Shown: positions 11,346 to 22,157 of the stretch, piece by piece
How the letters are laid out: every line of letters begins with the position of its first letter
Numbering within the stretch: the first letter of the stretch is position 1
Assembly: GCF_907165205.1 (NCBI RefSeq)
Contig: NC_058198.1
Span: 19,011,001-19,075,000 of the forward strand
Length of the DNA stretch: 64,000 bases
DNA from: Coccinella septempunctata
Taxonomy: Eukaryota; Arthropoda; Insecta; Coleoptera; Coccinellidae
Direction: 5' to 3'
The notes under the pieces: generated by a model
Told to the model about the DNA's origin: nothing
What the model saw: the letters and a program-made list of their open reading frames with translations, nothing else
Databases searched by the model: none
Translations under genes and position numbers: made by a program

Positions 11346-11691
11346 ATATTCTTGTTTGTACAAGAACTTTTTTACGAGTGGTATTTCCTCGGAATGATGA
11401 GCGAGAGAAATCATCATTCCGAACAATACTCACGCCAAATTTTGGATTCAGCAATCGCCTCCGCTCTTCTTTCCGCAATTCAGTCGTTCTCGAAATGAGC
11501 TTACGCCTGAGCATCGGGTCATGAAGGCAGATATCTCTGAATCTTCGGCTCGTCGAATAAACGGATAACAGTGAATCAGCATCCAGATATCTAAAAATGG
11601 TTGAAACCATTTCTGCAGGTAAGGACCTGAAGGGATCCGATCTGCTTACGAAACATCCGGGCAAAACTCTGTAATCCATTTCACTAAGCAT
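11346..11691 (-). pseudogene. F-box protein copy 4, 3'-truncated
   Basis: The first ~114 codons are intact, including the whole F-box, and belong to the G/R subtype (FRGNTTRKK rather than FRENTTHKK). A deletion at about 11346-11349 removes the last ~31 codons and the 3' flank, and the frame ends three codons later at 11338. TATA is at 11738-11744. The F-box could still be made, so loss of function is uncertain. Confidence 0.75.
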
Positions 11692-11880
11692 TCGTGAACA
11701 GACGAGTGAGTCTGAGGAATACTCAAGCTACGCTGGCATATATACTGGCCCGCCGTCACTACGTCCAATGAGCTGATAGAAGGTATCCCCTCCACTCGAT
11801 AACTTTTCCGTCCGTGTGACGGTTCAGGGCAGTTCAGATCTATGGGAAGCAAATTAAGATAGGACTGACTCATTTCATAA
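11692..11880. promoter_or_regulatory. Promoter-proximal region of F-box copy 4
   Basis: Contains the initiator and TATA box followed upstream by the conserved 'gacggttcagggcag' segment. At 11880 it changes into the approximately 910-bp variant block instead of the usual unit sequence. Confidence 0.55.
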
Positions 11881-12790
11881 TTATTTGAGCTTGCTATGCC
11901 ACTCGCATTGAACGAAGCAAATATTGGATGCTTCTTAATATTTCCAACGATTATGTTTTCGATAATAATCGAATTATCTCTTCTTATCTCATGCTCACTA
12001 ATCATTCGGGGATTCGAATGATTACTGCAAAATAATTTCTCATGTTCATTCTCCTCAATTCATCAATAGGTATATGTAACAAACAAAAAAAGTGAATTTG
12101 TACGATTTGGATAGGAAAAATGTATACAAAATTTTCTCGATAAACTATGGGGAAAATTAACTTTGATATCAATACAAAATCAGTGAAAACAAACATAACA
12201 CCAATGATTGGGTGAAGGTAACGAACAGACGGAAAAAACGAGGTCGCTACTAGTCATGGCATCTTATGAGGGAGTTGACACTGCACGTCTCAAATTTGAA
12301 ACCAAATACTACTTCGAAAGATTTTCATAACTTTCTGCTGAAAACATTTACAGATGTAAAGTGTGTAACGGCTTTTTCTCGGGGTACTCGAGCGCCAGCT
12401 ATTCTCTAAGGGAAAATAGCAAACCTACCCTGGTAGCTACGAGCCGAAGACAAGATTCCTCGGTGTCTGGGGTGTTAGCGATAACCAGTGAAAGTACACA
12501 AATTATATTTGTCGACTCGTACAAGGAAACACAAATGGCACTATTATAAAATTCGTGAAGTGAAAGACTCGAGATCGGTAAATCTACAGGGGAAAAACGG
12601 ATTGAATGAAACAAGATCCAATCTCGAACGTTATACGAGGTTTACGGACGTGTACGCCAGCTAGAACCTAAGACGCACACTTAACGGGCAGGCACCGGAC
12701 TTCAGCCAGGTTAGGGGATGAAAGAATTACGACGACACAGAATTACGACAGCTAACCCTTAGGCGTGTTCGGGACTCCCCGGGTATCCAC
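11881..12790. repeat. Approximately 910-bp variant block, copy 1
   Basis: Replaces only a few bases (gagc/tgct) found in ordinary units between 'ttcataat' and 'caccagcag'. It has no terminal inverted repeats, target duplication or long ORF. It contains a perfect 10-bp stem at 11999-12024 (TAATCATTCG, 6-nt loop), a second hairpin near 12400 (AGCTATT/AATAGC), and the palindrome GTAGCTAC near 12430. It lies about 140 bases upstream of the TATA box of copy 4 on the minus strand, so it might carry regulatory sequence. Function unknown. Confidence 0.65.
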
Positions 12791-13071
12791 ACAGCAGAGT
12801 GCTTCCCTAACCGTAGAGGTGGATACGGAAACGAACGGAAATATTCTAGGAAGGGTAGCCACCCCAAAGTGCCTTCTGTACCCCCCAGGTATCCACACCA
12901 GCAGGATACGTTATTGACAGTATGGGTGGAATCAAGACTCTGGTATAGGAGAGGTGTAGACGGGGACTGATAATCCGATGATATAACGAAAAACGTTCGG
13001 ATATAACTAAACTCAAACTGATGCTTTTCTATTACACGAGACTGAGAACTGTGAGCGCACTTGCAGATTCA
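12791..13071. repeat. Array unit fragment left of the RTE-like element
   Basis: Ordinary unit sequence running from the 'agtgcttccc' motif to the AATAAAAATTCA target site (13072-13083). No gene seen. Confidence 0.75.
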
Positions 13072-13096
13072 AATAAAAATTCATATACGAATCAGT

Positions 13097-15529
13097 CTAC
13101 AACGTTCTCCGACGTCTTCTGATTTCCAGCCTCCATTTTTCTCTGTCCTTCCAGAGGTCACTTTCAATGCCCTTTGATCGCATATCATTCATTACTCCTT
13201 CTCTCCAGCTTAGTCTGGGTCTCCCCCTTCTTCTTCTTCCATGCGGTGTCCACTGGAATATCTGTTGCGGTAGCCTATCATCCTCCATCCTTTGGACATG
13301 TCCGTACCAACGGAGCTGCTTTTCTCTTATATCTTCGGTCATTCGATGACTTACTCTCATTATGTCTAGGATGTTCTCATTTCTCACTCTGTCTAATCTT
13401 GATTTTCCTGCAGCTCGTCGCCAGAAATCCAACTCTGTGGCGTCAAGCAATCTTAACGACTTTTGTTTTAGAGGCCATATTTCACTGCCGTAGGTTGTGA
13501 TGCTCTTTATTATGGAATCAAAGACTCTGTGTTTATTTTCCTTCGTGATCGTCTTATCCCATAGAATACCGTTCAGTTGTCTTATTGCCATTCTTCCCAG
13601 GTTATTTCGGTGTTTTATTTCCTCGTCCATATTTCCGTCATTTGTGATGTGTACTCCCAGATACTTGTATTTAATGCATTTTTTCACGACCTGTTGTTCT
13701 AGTACCAGATCTTGTTGCTGTCCTCCGATGCACATATACTCTGTTTTGCTAATATTAACCTCTAGGCCCCAATTCCTGTATTCCTCTATGAGTTTGCGTG
13801 TCATGTATACCAGGTCTTCGTAATCCTGCGCCAGAACCACCTGATCGTCGGCGAAACATAATGTGTACAGGATGGTTTCGTTTAATGGTATGCCCATACC
13901 TCGGCATTTCTTCTTCCATGTTTTAAGAGCTTGCTCCAGATATATTTTAAACAAGGTGGGTGACAGGCAACAGCCCTGTTTCAGACCTTTGTTCACTCTG
14001 AACCCTCTCGACAACCTTCGTCCCTCCTTCACTTGACACCAATTTTCTCCATATACATCTTGTATGGCCCTGATAAGATTTACGCTTATATTAGTTTTCT
14101 CTAGGGCGTCCCACAGTTTTTGTTGGGGTACACTATCATAAGCCTTCTTCAGATCTACGAAGAGAAGATGTGTTTCCTGATTGACAGCTCTTTTCTTCTC
14201 AATCACCTGTGTCAGAGTGAACAGGTGATCAATGGTTGATCTACCCGCTCTGAAGCCCGCCTGTTCTTCGGCTTCCATATCCCGATATTCGTATTCAATC
14301 TTCTCTTTCAATAGTTTTCCATAGACTCTAGAAATTGTGTTGAGTACTGCTATGCCTCGAAAATTGTCACAACATTCCCTACTTCCCTTCTTATGAATAG
14401 TGGTTATGTAAGAGGTCCTCCATTCTTGGGGTATGCCCTGTCCACTAAGACACCGTTGAAACAGATCAGCCAGAAGTTGGAACAGTTTTTCAGTTCCGTA
14501 TTTTAGCAGTTCGGGAGGAATGTGTCCCGGTCCTGGTGATTTCCTGTTTTTGAGTCCATGGCATAATTTTCTGACCTGTTCTTTGGTTATTTTGATAGGT
14601 GATGCCACAATTGAAATTTGATCGTTGGTATTTCGTTGTTCGTATTCTGGCCTTTTTTCTGTCAGGAGTTCGCTGAAATAGTTATCCCACTTCTTGAGAG
14701 ATATCGGTGAAATGATATCTTTCTTATTTTGGTGCCGTAGGGATTTTATGGTTTTCCAGCTTTCAGTGCTCCTTGTCCCTCCAATGTATGTATTTATTCG
14801 AGTACATGTCCTTTCCCAACTTTCATTTTTCTTTTCTTTGATTGCCTTATGAACTCTTTTTTGGGCTTGTTTATATTCTCTTTTACTCTGATCCGTTTGT
14901 GTATTTAGATACTTGGTATATTTTTCTTTTTTCCATTTAATTATTTCTTCAATTTCCCCATCCCACCAGTATGGTGTTCTTCTTCGGCACTTCTCTCGCT
15001 CCCCCAAAGCTTCTAACGCTGCTTCCTTCAGGCTTTCTTTTATATGGCTATAAAGTTGTTCGGTGGTGTCAAAGTGTTTCTTTGTGAGTTTGCTGTCCAA
15101 TCTGGATCGATAGAGCTGTTTAGTGCTTTCATCATTGAAACCCTCAAGGTTATAGCTGGTACCTGAAATCTCTTGTTCTTCCTCTGTCGGCATTATTGTT
15201 CTTGTCTTTTTCGGTTCAAAGGGGAGTATTTTGGCCTTCACCAGGTAATGATCGCTTCCGCAAGTCACCCCTCTGTAGACACGGACATCTTGAATCTTCA
15301 TCCTTGTCTGTTGGCGCACGATCACATAGTCTATGATAGTCTTTAGACCTTTTGTTGGTTGAATCCAAGTATACTTATGAATTGAGCGATGTTGGAAGAA
15401 TCCGTTAGTTATTTTCAGGTTGTTTCGCGCACAGATTTCTATTAGTCTGGTTCCATTGTCATTCAGAATTGTTTCTCCAAACTGACCGATAATTGCATCG
15501 TGCTGTTTAGAACCTGTTCTGGCATTCAA
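13097..15529 (-). pseudogene. RTE-like endonuclease C-terminus and reverse transcriptase
   Basis: 810 codons from the first Met after the break. It starts with the end of the APE endonuclease (NARTGSKQ, IDYVIV, SDHYLVKA). Then come a coiled, charged linker, RT palm motifs (SYITTIHKKGS, GFRAGRST, VDLKKAYDSVP, LKQGCCLSP, FADD at residues 559-562) and a C-terminal region with LRWYGHVQRM and an Arg-rich end. It is in the same frame as the upstream piece at 15593-16006. RT and endonuclease would together perform target-primed reverse transcription. Confidence 0.85.
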
Positions 15530-15592
15530 GTCGCCTAGCAGAATTATTTCCCTGGATGTTCCAATTGTGGATATTTCATAAGATAGTTGTTC

Positions 15593-16006
15593 TTAGAATT
15601 CTTCCTTATCTTTCACTAGCGCGTCGTCGTTCACTCCATATACTCCTATAATAGTAACTTTGCTCCCGTTCAGAGTTAAATTCAGTTTGATAATGCGCTG
15701 GTTAATTGGCTCCCAGGATGTTATGCATTTTCTAAGTTCTTTCCGAATTATTATTGACACGCCTTGTTGAGCTCTTTTATCTGTACTTACTCCAGAGTAG
15801 AAATGATCATAATGTCCTAATTTTTCAGATCCTTGTCCTTTCTTTTTTGTTTCCGTCAGCACAACAATGTCCATGTTTGATTCTTTCATCTCATGCATGA
15901 CATCATTTATTTTCAGGGAGAGACCCTGAACGTTCCATGTTCCTATATTCACAATCCTTTTCCTTAGCTTGAGTCGTCTCCGTTTAATCCGTCCTGTCCG
16001 AGGCAT
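15593..16006 (-). pseudogene. RTE-like endonuclease, N-terminal part
   Basis: 137 codons with the APE-type motifs GTWNVQGL and VLTETK, and GVYGVND near the end. It ends at a TAA at 15593-15595. The next codons (on the same frame) continue the endonuclease, so one base change split a single ORF of about 969 codons. The start is the Met of a basic leader (RIKRRRLKLRKR). Confidence 0.85.
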
Positions 16007-16304
16007 AATGCTGGAATTTTTAACCTTTTTGCTTTTTTCCGAGTATCGAGGGGTTGGCCCGATGCCACAACCCCCAACTTGGAGGACCAGGGTTTAATTT
16101 CAGAGTATCCTTCTCTTAGGTTGATTGCTGTCACCATAGCTGAGAGCTCTACCTGCCCTGCTTGTTTGGTCCACGGGTGGTATTTTATTTCCCACCTACC
16201 CGCCGACACACCAGAGCGAGTCGGTTAGGGCATCCCCCTATCCGCCACCTGGGGTCGCGCCCTCTAGGGGTTTCAAGCTCCCCCGAGGGAATAATAAAAA
16301 TTCA

Positions 16305-17375
16305 AACTGTGGAAATAAAAACTGATGGGGTCCTATTTAGCCAGAATTGGTTAGGAGGGGATGTGAATTTTTGGTTAGATTAAGTTTATTTCGCTACAGA
16401 AATTTTTGGGTTTTATTACTACCAATAATACAAAATCTTCCTACCGCCTAGACAAGTATAATAAAACCCAAACCGAACTCCAGAACCTATAAAGCTCACG
16501 GAATATCCAAAAAACTAATTAGGTATGAGGGGACCAAGTATCTGGGTTTCTGATCTGAGAATACTGAGAAAAGTAACTATTTAAGTACCTACCTAGTTAA
16601 ATGAAGTAATTGCTGACAGTAATAGGCCGAAGGCCACTATGTACATTCTTATTATTTTTATTTTCAAGTTATAATCCATTTAGCTCGAATTAATTTGATG
16701 CTTTTGTGTATTCATTTCTCAATTTTCAATATTTGAATCTTTGTTTTAAGAAAACCTGGCAGAAGAATACGAAGATGATCCTACTGATTCTAAAATTTCC
16801 TGATAGCTTTAATGTTAAATGAAAAATATTTCATATAGCAAAAGATTGAGTTATATATTTTTCTATTGACTCGGTCATTTTATATTTCATTTCTAAACGA
16901 ATGCGATAATAATATTCGGTCGAATTCGGTTTATGTCCGAAATAACAAATATGATGCCTTAGTGTATTCATCCCTTATTTGCCAATACTCATTTCATGTT
17001 GTAATTATTGCTTAGAAAAATAGATATTTTTGTAGAAGGAGAAGAAACAGAAAGAAAAATTATTTATTATTGATTTTTCAATGTATTTTTCATTTCTGAA
17101 TGGATTAAATTAATTCAACAATCGAATCGTCTACAGTTATTGAAACTGAGTGTTGAACGAATTCTCGAATTCCCTATCTTTACGACTGTATTTTTCAAAT
17201 CTATATATATACCTCTCGATAAACACAACACAGTAATGATAATCCCTCTTGTTGAAAGAAAAATTGTGGGAGAAATTCAATTTTATATTTCATAGTGATT
17301 AACGTAGAATATCAGTTGAAGTTGAGTCAAATCTGTCACAATGATAATATCTGTTGCCGAGAACAACTAAGTGTT
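16305..17375. repeat. Array unit fragment without F-box gene
   Basis: Unit sequence from the RTE-like element to the gag junction. Both half-repeats are recognisable, but half-repeat B is shortened ('gtttatgtccgaaataac') compared with other units. At 17375 the expected F-box gene is replaced by the 3' end of a gag fragment. No gene seen. Confidence 0.75.
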
Positions 17376-18458
17376 GCTAGATCCTGGTTTTGTCCAGAAA
17401 ACTTGTCGATTTGTTGGAAATTTTGGATTATTAGTGATCGGTTGATTAATGGGGTGTGGAAAACCTTTTTCATTAGGAATTCGTGCAGGAGTATTATTAT
17501 AATTTTGCTGACTGAAAGTAGGGGTATTATTATAGTTTTGCTGACTGAAAGTAGGTTTTTGATTAACAAATAAATTCTCTCTATTTGAACTACTATTTTG
17601 TTGTCGATAAATTGGTTTTTTATCATTATCCTGAGTTTTTTTTAAGAATTCACAATATTCCCACTCTTGCTTTCTATTATCGTAAAATTTGCATCTGTTT
17701 ATACATTCTTCAAGAGTTTAAGATTCGAAATTGCTTAAATATGACCGATATGGTTCTAAGAGTCCAATTTGGAAAGTTTTGAGGGCTAATTTTTCTACAT
17801 CTTTTTTTTTTTCGTAAAGCAAATAATTTGGATCTTGTGTATTGAGTGTTAGGTATTGTAAAAGGTCATTCAAGTTCTTTGAAATTCTACTGTAAAAGTC
17901 GAAATAATTTTCGTTCTTTTTCTGAACGGATTGCGTTAATGCAGAAATCAATAGGTCTTCATTTCGTTGATCTCCGTATCTTTGCAATAATGATCGTCTG
18001 ATAGTGATCCAATCCGTAGCATTTTGGGAAGAAATGAAATCTCTCGCTTCTCCTTTAATTTTTGATCTTATTGTGAAATTCAAGGCGTAAGTAAGGTCTG
18101 GAGTTAACCTTCCTTGGAGATGTATAAAGAGGTTGTCTATTTCATTGATAAATATGATAAATATTGATAAATTTTGACCTGGAGAAAATTCAGGTATTGA
18201 GTTCAAAAGCAATTGTATGTCTTGCCTTGACATTGCGTCAACTACAGGTGGGTTAGAAGAAGTTTGGTTATTCATTTCGAGGTTCTCAAAATTTCTTCTT
18301 GAAGGATATGGTTGGAATCTTCTATTTCTAATTGATTGATTGTTCGAAAAATTTGTTTCTAATTCTAATTGGTTATTCAAAAAGTTTGTTCCTAATTCTA
18401 ATAATTCTGAATCTTCAGCGATAACTTCTAGTACGCCTGAAGAATCGTTATCTGTCAT
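17376..18458 (-). pseudogene. Retrotransposon gag, interrupted and 3'-truncated
   Basis: 246 codons from the ATG at 18458 to a TAA at 17718-17720, then about 115 more in-frame codons. It has an Asn-rich N-terminus, then a capsid-like helical region (residues ~85-240). The part after the stop has a Cys-containing segment and a duplicated FSQQNYNNTP motif. The same nonsense codon (LSNFES then TAA) occurs in the copies at 24.5 and 51.8 kb, so gag was already dead before these copies were made. Residues ~100-103 (IFIIF) include a 9-base duplication missing from copy 2. Superfamily is not certain; a Gypsy-like element is likely. Confidence 0.7.
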
Positions 18459-18782
18459 TTGAACTTTGGGATTCTGGGTTTAAGGAAAGAGATTGATGGA
18501 CTTACATCACCAAGATATGCATCCTAGGGTGTGTAGTTCCTTCTTCTTAATCGAAGTGGATCGAGTTGATGGTCTTCCTTCTGGTGAAGTGGGTAGAATT
18601 GATTCTCTGCTGGTTCGATGTGGTTTCTTGGTGATACCGCACAAAGACTTGATAGTCACCGGGAGTTCCTCGAACACTCTTCGAACAGCCTGGCCGGACG
18701 AGTCCGTATTCACTTATGGAAACTGATTTTAGTTTTTTTTTTCACTAAAACCCCGTTGCGATATCCTGTTCGGGCAGCGCCA

Positions 18783-19068
18783 GTTATGAATAACGTATCC
18801 GAAAGTCTATTTTTAAAAAGAACTTATTTCTTTTTAGGGTTACCAATGATAATTAAAGGACAACTCGATAGAAAGGATATCGTTTTTATTTGAACAAAGA
18901 ACAAGCAAGTGAATCTATCTAACGCTAGACATGAACTAACTATTATTCAAATTATGAAAACGGAAAAGAGTCACAATCGGTGGTCACGCCTTGTGTCGTC
19001 TTCCAGGAATCCTGGGTTTCGGGTTCTGATGCGATTCCGTGTTTCTTGTGGGAAACGGTCTCGTAACA
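18783..19068 (-). repeat. LTR of gag fragment copy 1
   Basis: 286 bp with the same boundaries as the copy at 982. Immediately downstream on the minus strand is the primer-binding site (ending at 18782). Confidence 0.7.
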
Positions 19069-19276
19069 ATATATATACCTCTCGATAAACACAACACATT
19101 AATGATAATCCCTCTTGTTGAAAGAAAAATTGTGGGAGAAATTCAATTTTATATTTCATAGTGATTAACATAGAATATCAGTTGAAGTTGAGTCAAATCT
19201 GTCACAATGATAATATCTGTTGCCGAGAACAACTAAGTGTTACTTAATATTAATAATGTTGATAGTGCATGCAGAT
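19069..19276. repeat. F-box 3' flank, shortened by the LTR
   Basis: About 200 bases of the usual 3' flank, ending at the TATATAT run where the LTR begins. No AATAAA is seen on the minus strand in this short piece. Confidence 0.6.
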
Positions 19277-19714
19277 TCATAGCCTCATCAAGCGATGATT
19301 TGTTTTGACCATCTGCTCAGAGGAGCGTAAACTCCAATTACTTGGAATTGTCAAAGCACGCGTTCGTTGTGTTCTTGTTTGTACAAGAACTTTTTTATGA
19401 GTGGTATTTTCTCGGAATGATGAGCGAGAGAAATCATCATTCCGAACAATACTCACGCCAAATTTTGGATTCAGCAATCGCCTCCGCTCTTCTTTCCGCA
19501 ATTCAGTCGTTCTCGAAATGAGCTTACGCCTGAGCCTTGGGTCATGAAGGCAGATATCTCTGAATCTTCGGCTCGTCGAATAAACGGATAACAGTGAATC
19601 AGCATCCAGATATCTAAAAATGGTTGAAACCATTTCTGCAGGTAAGGACCTGAAGGGATCCGATCTGCTTACGAAACATCCGGGCAAAACTCTGTAATCC
19701 ATTTCACTAAGCAT
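19277..19714 (-). CDS. F-box protein copy 5 (gag-associated subtype)
   Basis: Full-length 145 codons with an intact F-box. It carries the subtype changes M60R (DPRLRRK) and K135M (QMVKTNH) shared by all copies that lie just upstream of an LTR-gag fragment. Its 3' flank is only about 200 bases before the LTR begins, so its transcript would have to end in, or read into, the LTR. Upstream, a 12-base deletion near 19806 (shared with the copy at 53350) lies about 90 bases before the TATA box (19761-19767 on the plus strand). Confidence 0.6.
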   Translation of the reverse strand: MLSEMDYRVLPGCFVSRSDPFRSLPAEMVSTIFRYLDADSLLSVYSTSRRFRDICLHDPRLRRKLISRTTELRKEERRRLLNPKFGVSIVRNDDFSRSSFRENTTHKKVLVQTRTQRTRALTIPSNWSLRSSEQMVKTNHRLMRL

Positions 19715-20377
19715 TCGTGAACAGACGAGTGAGTCTGAGGAATACTCAAGCTACGCTGGCATATATACTGGCCCGCCGTCACTACGTCCAATGAGCTGAT
19801 AGAAGGTCGATAACTTTTCCGTCCGTGTGACGGTTCAGGGCAGTTCAGATCTATGAGAAGCAAATTAAGATAGGACTGACTCATTTCATAATGAGCACCA
19901 CACCAGCAGAGTGCTTCCCTAACCGTAGAGGTGGACACGGGAACGAACGGAAATATTCTAGGAAGGGTAGCCACCCAAAAGTGCCTTCTGTACCCCCCAG
20001 GTATCCACACCAGCAGGATACGTTATTGACAGTATGGGTGGAATCAAGACTCTGGTATAGGAGGGGTGTAGACGGAGATTGATAATCCGATGATATAACG
20101 AAAAACGTTCCGATATAACTGAACTCAAACTGATGCTTTTCTATTACACGAGACTGAGAACTGTGAGCGCACTTGCAGATTCAAATAAAAATTCAAATTG
20201 TGGAAATAAAAACTGATGGGGTCCTATTAAGCCAGAATTCGTTAGGAGGGGATGTGAATTTTTGGTTAAATTAAGTTTATTTCGCTACAGAAATTTTTGG
20301 ATTTTATTACTACCAATAATACAAAATCTTCCTACCGCCTAGACAAGTATAATAAAACCCAAACCGAACTCCAGAAC
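19715..20377. repeat. Array unit between F-box copy 5 and solo LTR
   Basis: Promoter region of copy 5 and the left part of half-repeat A, up to the CTAT target site of the solo LTR. No gene seen. Confidence 0.75.
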
Positions 20378-20381
20378 CTAT

Positions 20382-20963
20382 TGTGGGTTGAATAGTCTGT
20401 TGAGCTGGAACTATCGTTAGTTTTACCAGGGAAAAGGGGATTGAAATAAAATATTTCAACAGAGAATATCACAGTTTTTATTCAACCCAACTTTATGAGG
20501 GTTGCCCTGAAGAGTAAAATATATGCAATGTCGTTTTAACAAAAACGAATTTGTTTCGCCCTAATGTGCGGTCACTGTTGACGTCCGGAATGCAGGCTCG
20601 GGATGCAGGTCAAGTGTCGCCCTGATAATTGTTACCAGATGTGTTGGAACTGCACGTCTTCGGGTAGCTGGAGTGGTTTTGAGAAAAACCTTTTGTGTGC
20701 AGGCTTGGAATGCGGAAGCGATATGCGTAATTTTCTTAGCTGGTGGTCGTCTGTCTCGATCGCTGAGTGTGAATGTGACTGAATTTTGCTTTCCATATGG
20801 GTTCTTTTTATACCATTTTCGGAACATTTTCTCTGCACCAATGAAATTGTACGACGAAGGAGGAGTGGTTTCCTATGTTTCACCGTGTTGATTTTCTCAT
20901 CGAATTTGTTGTAGGAATTCGGCATGTGAATTTATTTTCGAGGAAATTATAACATTTCCTACA
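20382..20963 (-). mobile_element. Solo LTR, copy 1
   Basis: 582 bp. On the minus strand it begins TGTAGGAAAT, ends TTCAACCCACA, and is flanked by ATAG on both sides (20378-20381 and 20964-20967). A TATAAAAAG box is visible on the minus strand near 20808-20816, and an AATAAA near 20475. The ORFs inside are not protein genes. It differs in sequence from the 286-bp LTR of the gag element, so it is another family. Confidence 0.85.
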
Positions 20964-20967
20964 CTAT

Positions 20968-22157
20968 AAAGCTCACGGAATGTTTCTGATCTAAGAATAC
21001 CGAGAAAAGTAACTATTTAAGTACCTACCTAGTTAAATGAAGTAATTGCTGACAGTAATAGGCCGAAGGCCACTATGTACATTCTAATAATTTTTATTTT
21101 CAAGTTATAATCCATTTAGCTCGAATTAATTTGATGCTTTTGTGTATTTATTTCTCAATTTTCAATATTTTAATCTTTGTTTTTAGAAAACCTGGCAGAA
21201 GAATACGAAGATGATCCTACTGATTCCAAAATTTCCTGATAGATTTAATGATAAATGAAAAATATTTCATATAGCAACAGATTGAGTTATATATTTTTCT
21301 ATTGACTCGGTCATTTTATATTTCATTTCTAAACGAATGCGATAATAATATTCGGTCAAATTCGGTTTATGTCCATATGGAAATTTTTAGGTTCTATATT
21401 TTATGAGCTCCACAAATACAAAATATGTATTCCTACCAAGTATCCCCTAGATAAGGTGTAATAAAACCCAAACGAATTGAACAATGTTCAATTGTTGTTC
21501 TGGTCTATTTCACGGAAATAGACAGAACATCTTGGTTCAGATTTAAGAATGCCGACAAATATACCTATTTACCTATTTTGTAAGGATGAGACGGACATTA
21601 TTCTAATGGCAGCAATTAACCTATCTATATCTTGAGTATCTGAATCTGGGCATCCTACTTCCCTTCATTTCCAAGTTGTAACCCATTCAAGTCTAATAAC
21701 AAATATGATGCCTTAGTGATCCCTTATTTGCCAATACTCATTTCATGTTGGAATTATTGCTTAGAAAAATAGATATTTTTGTAGAAGGAAAAGAAACAGA
21801 AAGAAAAATTATTTGTTATTGATTTTTCAATGTATTTTTCATTTCTGAATGGATTCAACCAATTCAACGATCGAATCGTCTACAAATTGAAACTGAGTCT
21901 TGAACGAATTCTTGAATTCCCTATCTTTTCGACTGTATTTTTTTAATCTATATATATACCTTTCGGAAAACACAACACAGTAATGATAATCCCACTTGTT
22001 GAAAGAAAAATTGTGGGAGAAATTCAATTTTATATTTCATAGTGATTAACATAGAATATCAGTTGAAGTTGAGTCAAATCTGTCACAATGATAATATCTG
22101 TTGCCGAGAACAACTAAGTGTTAATTAATATTAATAATGTTGATAGTGCATGCAGAT
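20968..22157. repeat. Array unit noncoding part
   Basis: Half-repeats A and B and the 3' flank of F-box copy 6. The usual AATAAA on the minus strand is changed to AATAAC near 21817. The 15-bp hairpin 'tctatttc...gaaatagaca' is at about 21505-21530. No gene seen. Confidence 0.75.

Larger units (their letters stand above)
13084..16292 (-). mobile_element. RTE-like non-LTR retrotransposon, near complete
   Basis: 3.2 kb flanked by a perfect 12-bp duplication, AATAAAAATTCA, at 13072-13083 and 16293-16304. It encodes an APE-type endonuclease and reverse transcriptase in one frame, interrupted by a single nonsense codon. There is about 280 bases of leader and almost no 3' UTR. The homologous site at 50380 lacks it, so it inserted after the segmental duplication. 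RTE is the likely clade from domain order and the C-terminal LRWYGHVQRM motif; a related clade is possible. Confidence 0.85.
17376..19068 (-). mobile_element. LTR-gag fragment, copy 1
   Basis: A 286-bp LTR (18783-19068), primer-binding site, leader and partial gag, with no pol and no 3' LTR. It is flanked by about 170 bp of direct repeat from the F-box 3' flank (17205-17375 and 19069-19240). The outer LTR edge abuts TATATAT; the inner end breaks off in the Gln/Asn-rich gag tail. Confidence 0.75.

Noticed and set aside
12380..12480. tRNA-like fold in the variant block
   Set aside because: The hairpins there do not form a cloverleaf and there is no A-box/B-box pair that I can recognise.
18507..18713. 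A 68-codon ORF in the gag leader
   Set aside because: It lies between primer-binding site and gag in a region expected to be untranslated and has no recognised domain; leaders of the same element are non-coding by position.
17205..19240. The 170-bp flanking direct repeats as the true LTRs of the gag element
   Set aside because: The same 170 bp is the 3' flank of every F-box unit, including those without gag, and the primer-binding site lies 286 bp further in, after a separate TG-starting LTR.
20561..20925. Protein ORFs inside the solo LTR
   Set aside because: They cover LTR promoter and polyadenylation sequence, have no known domain and are frameshifted between the two copies.
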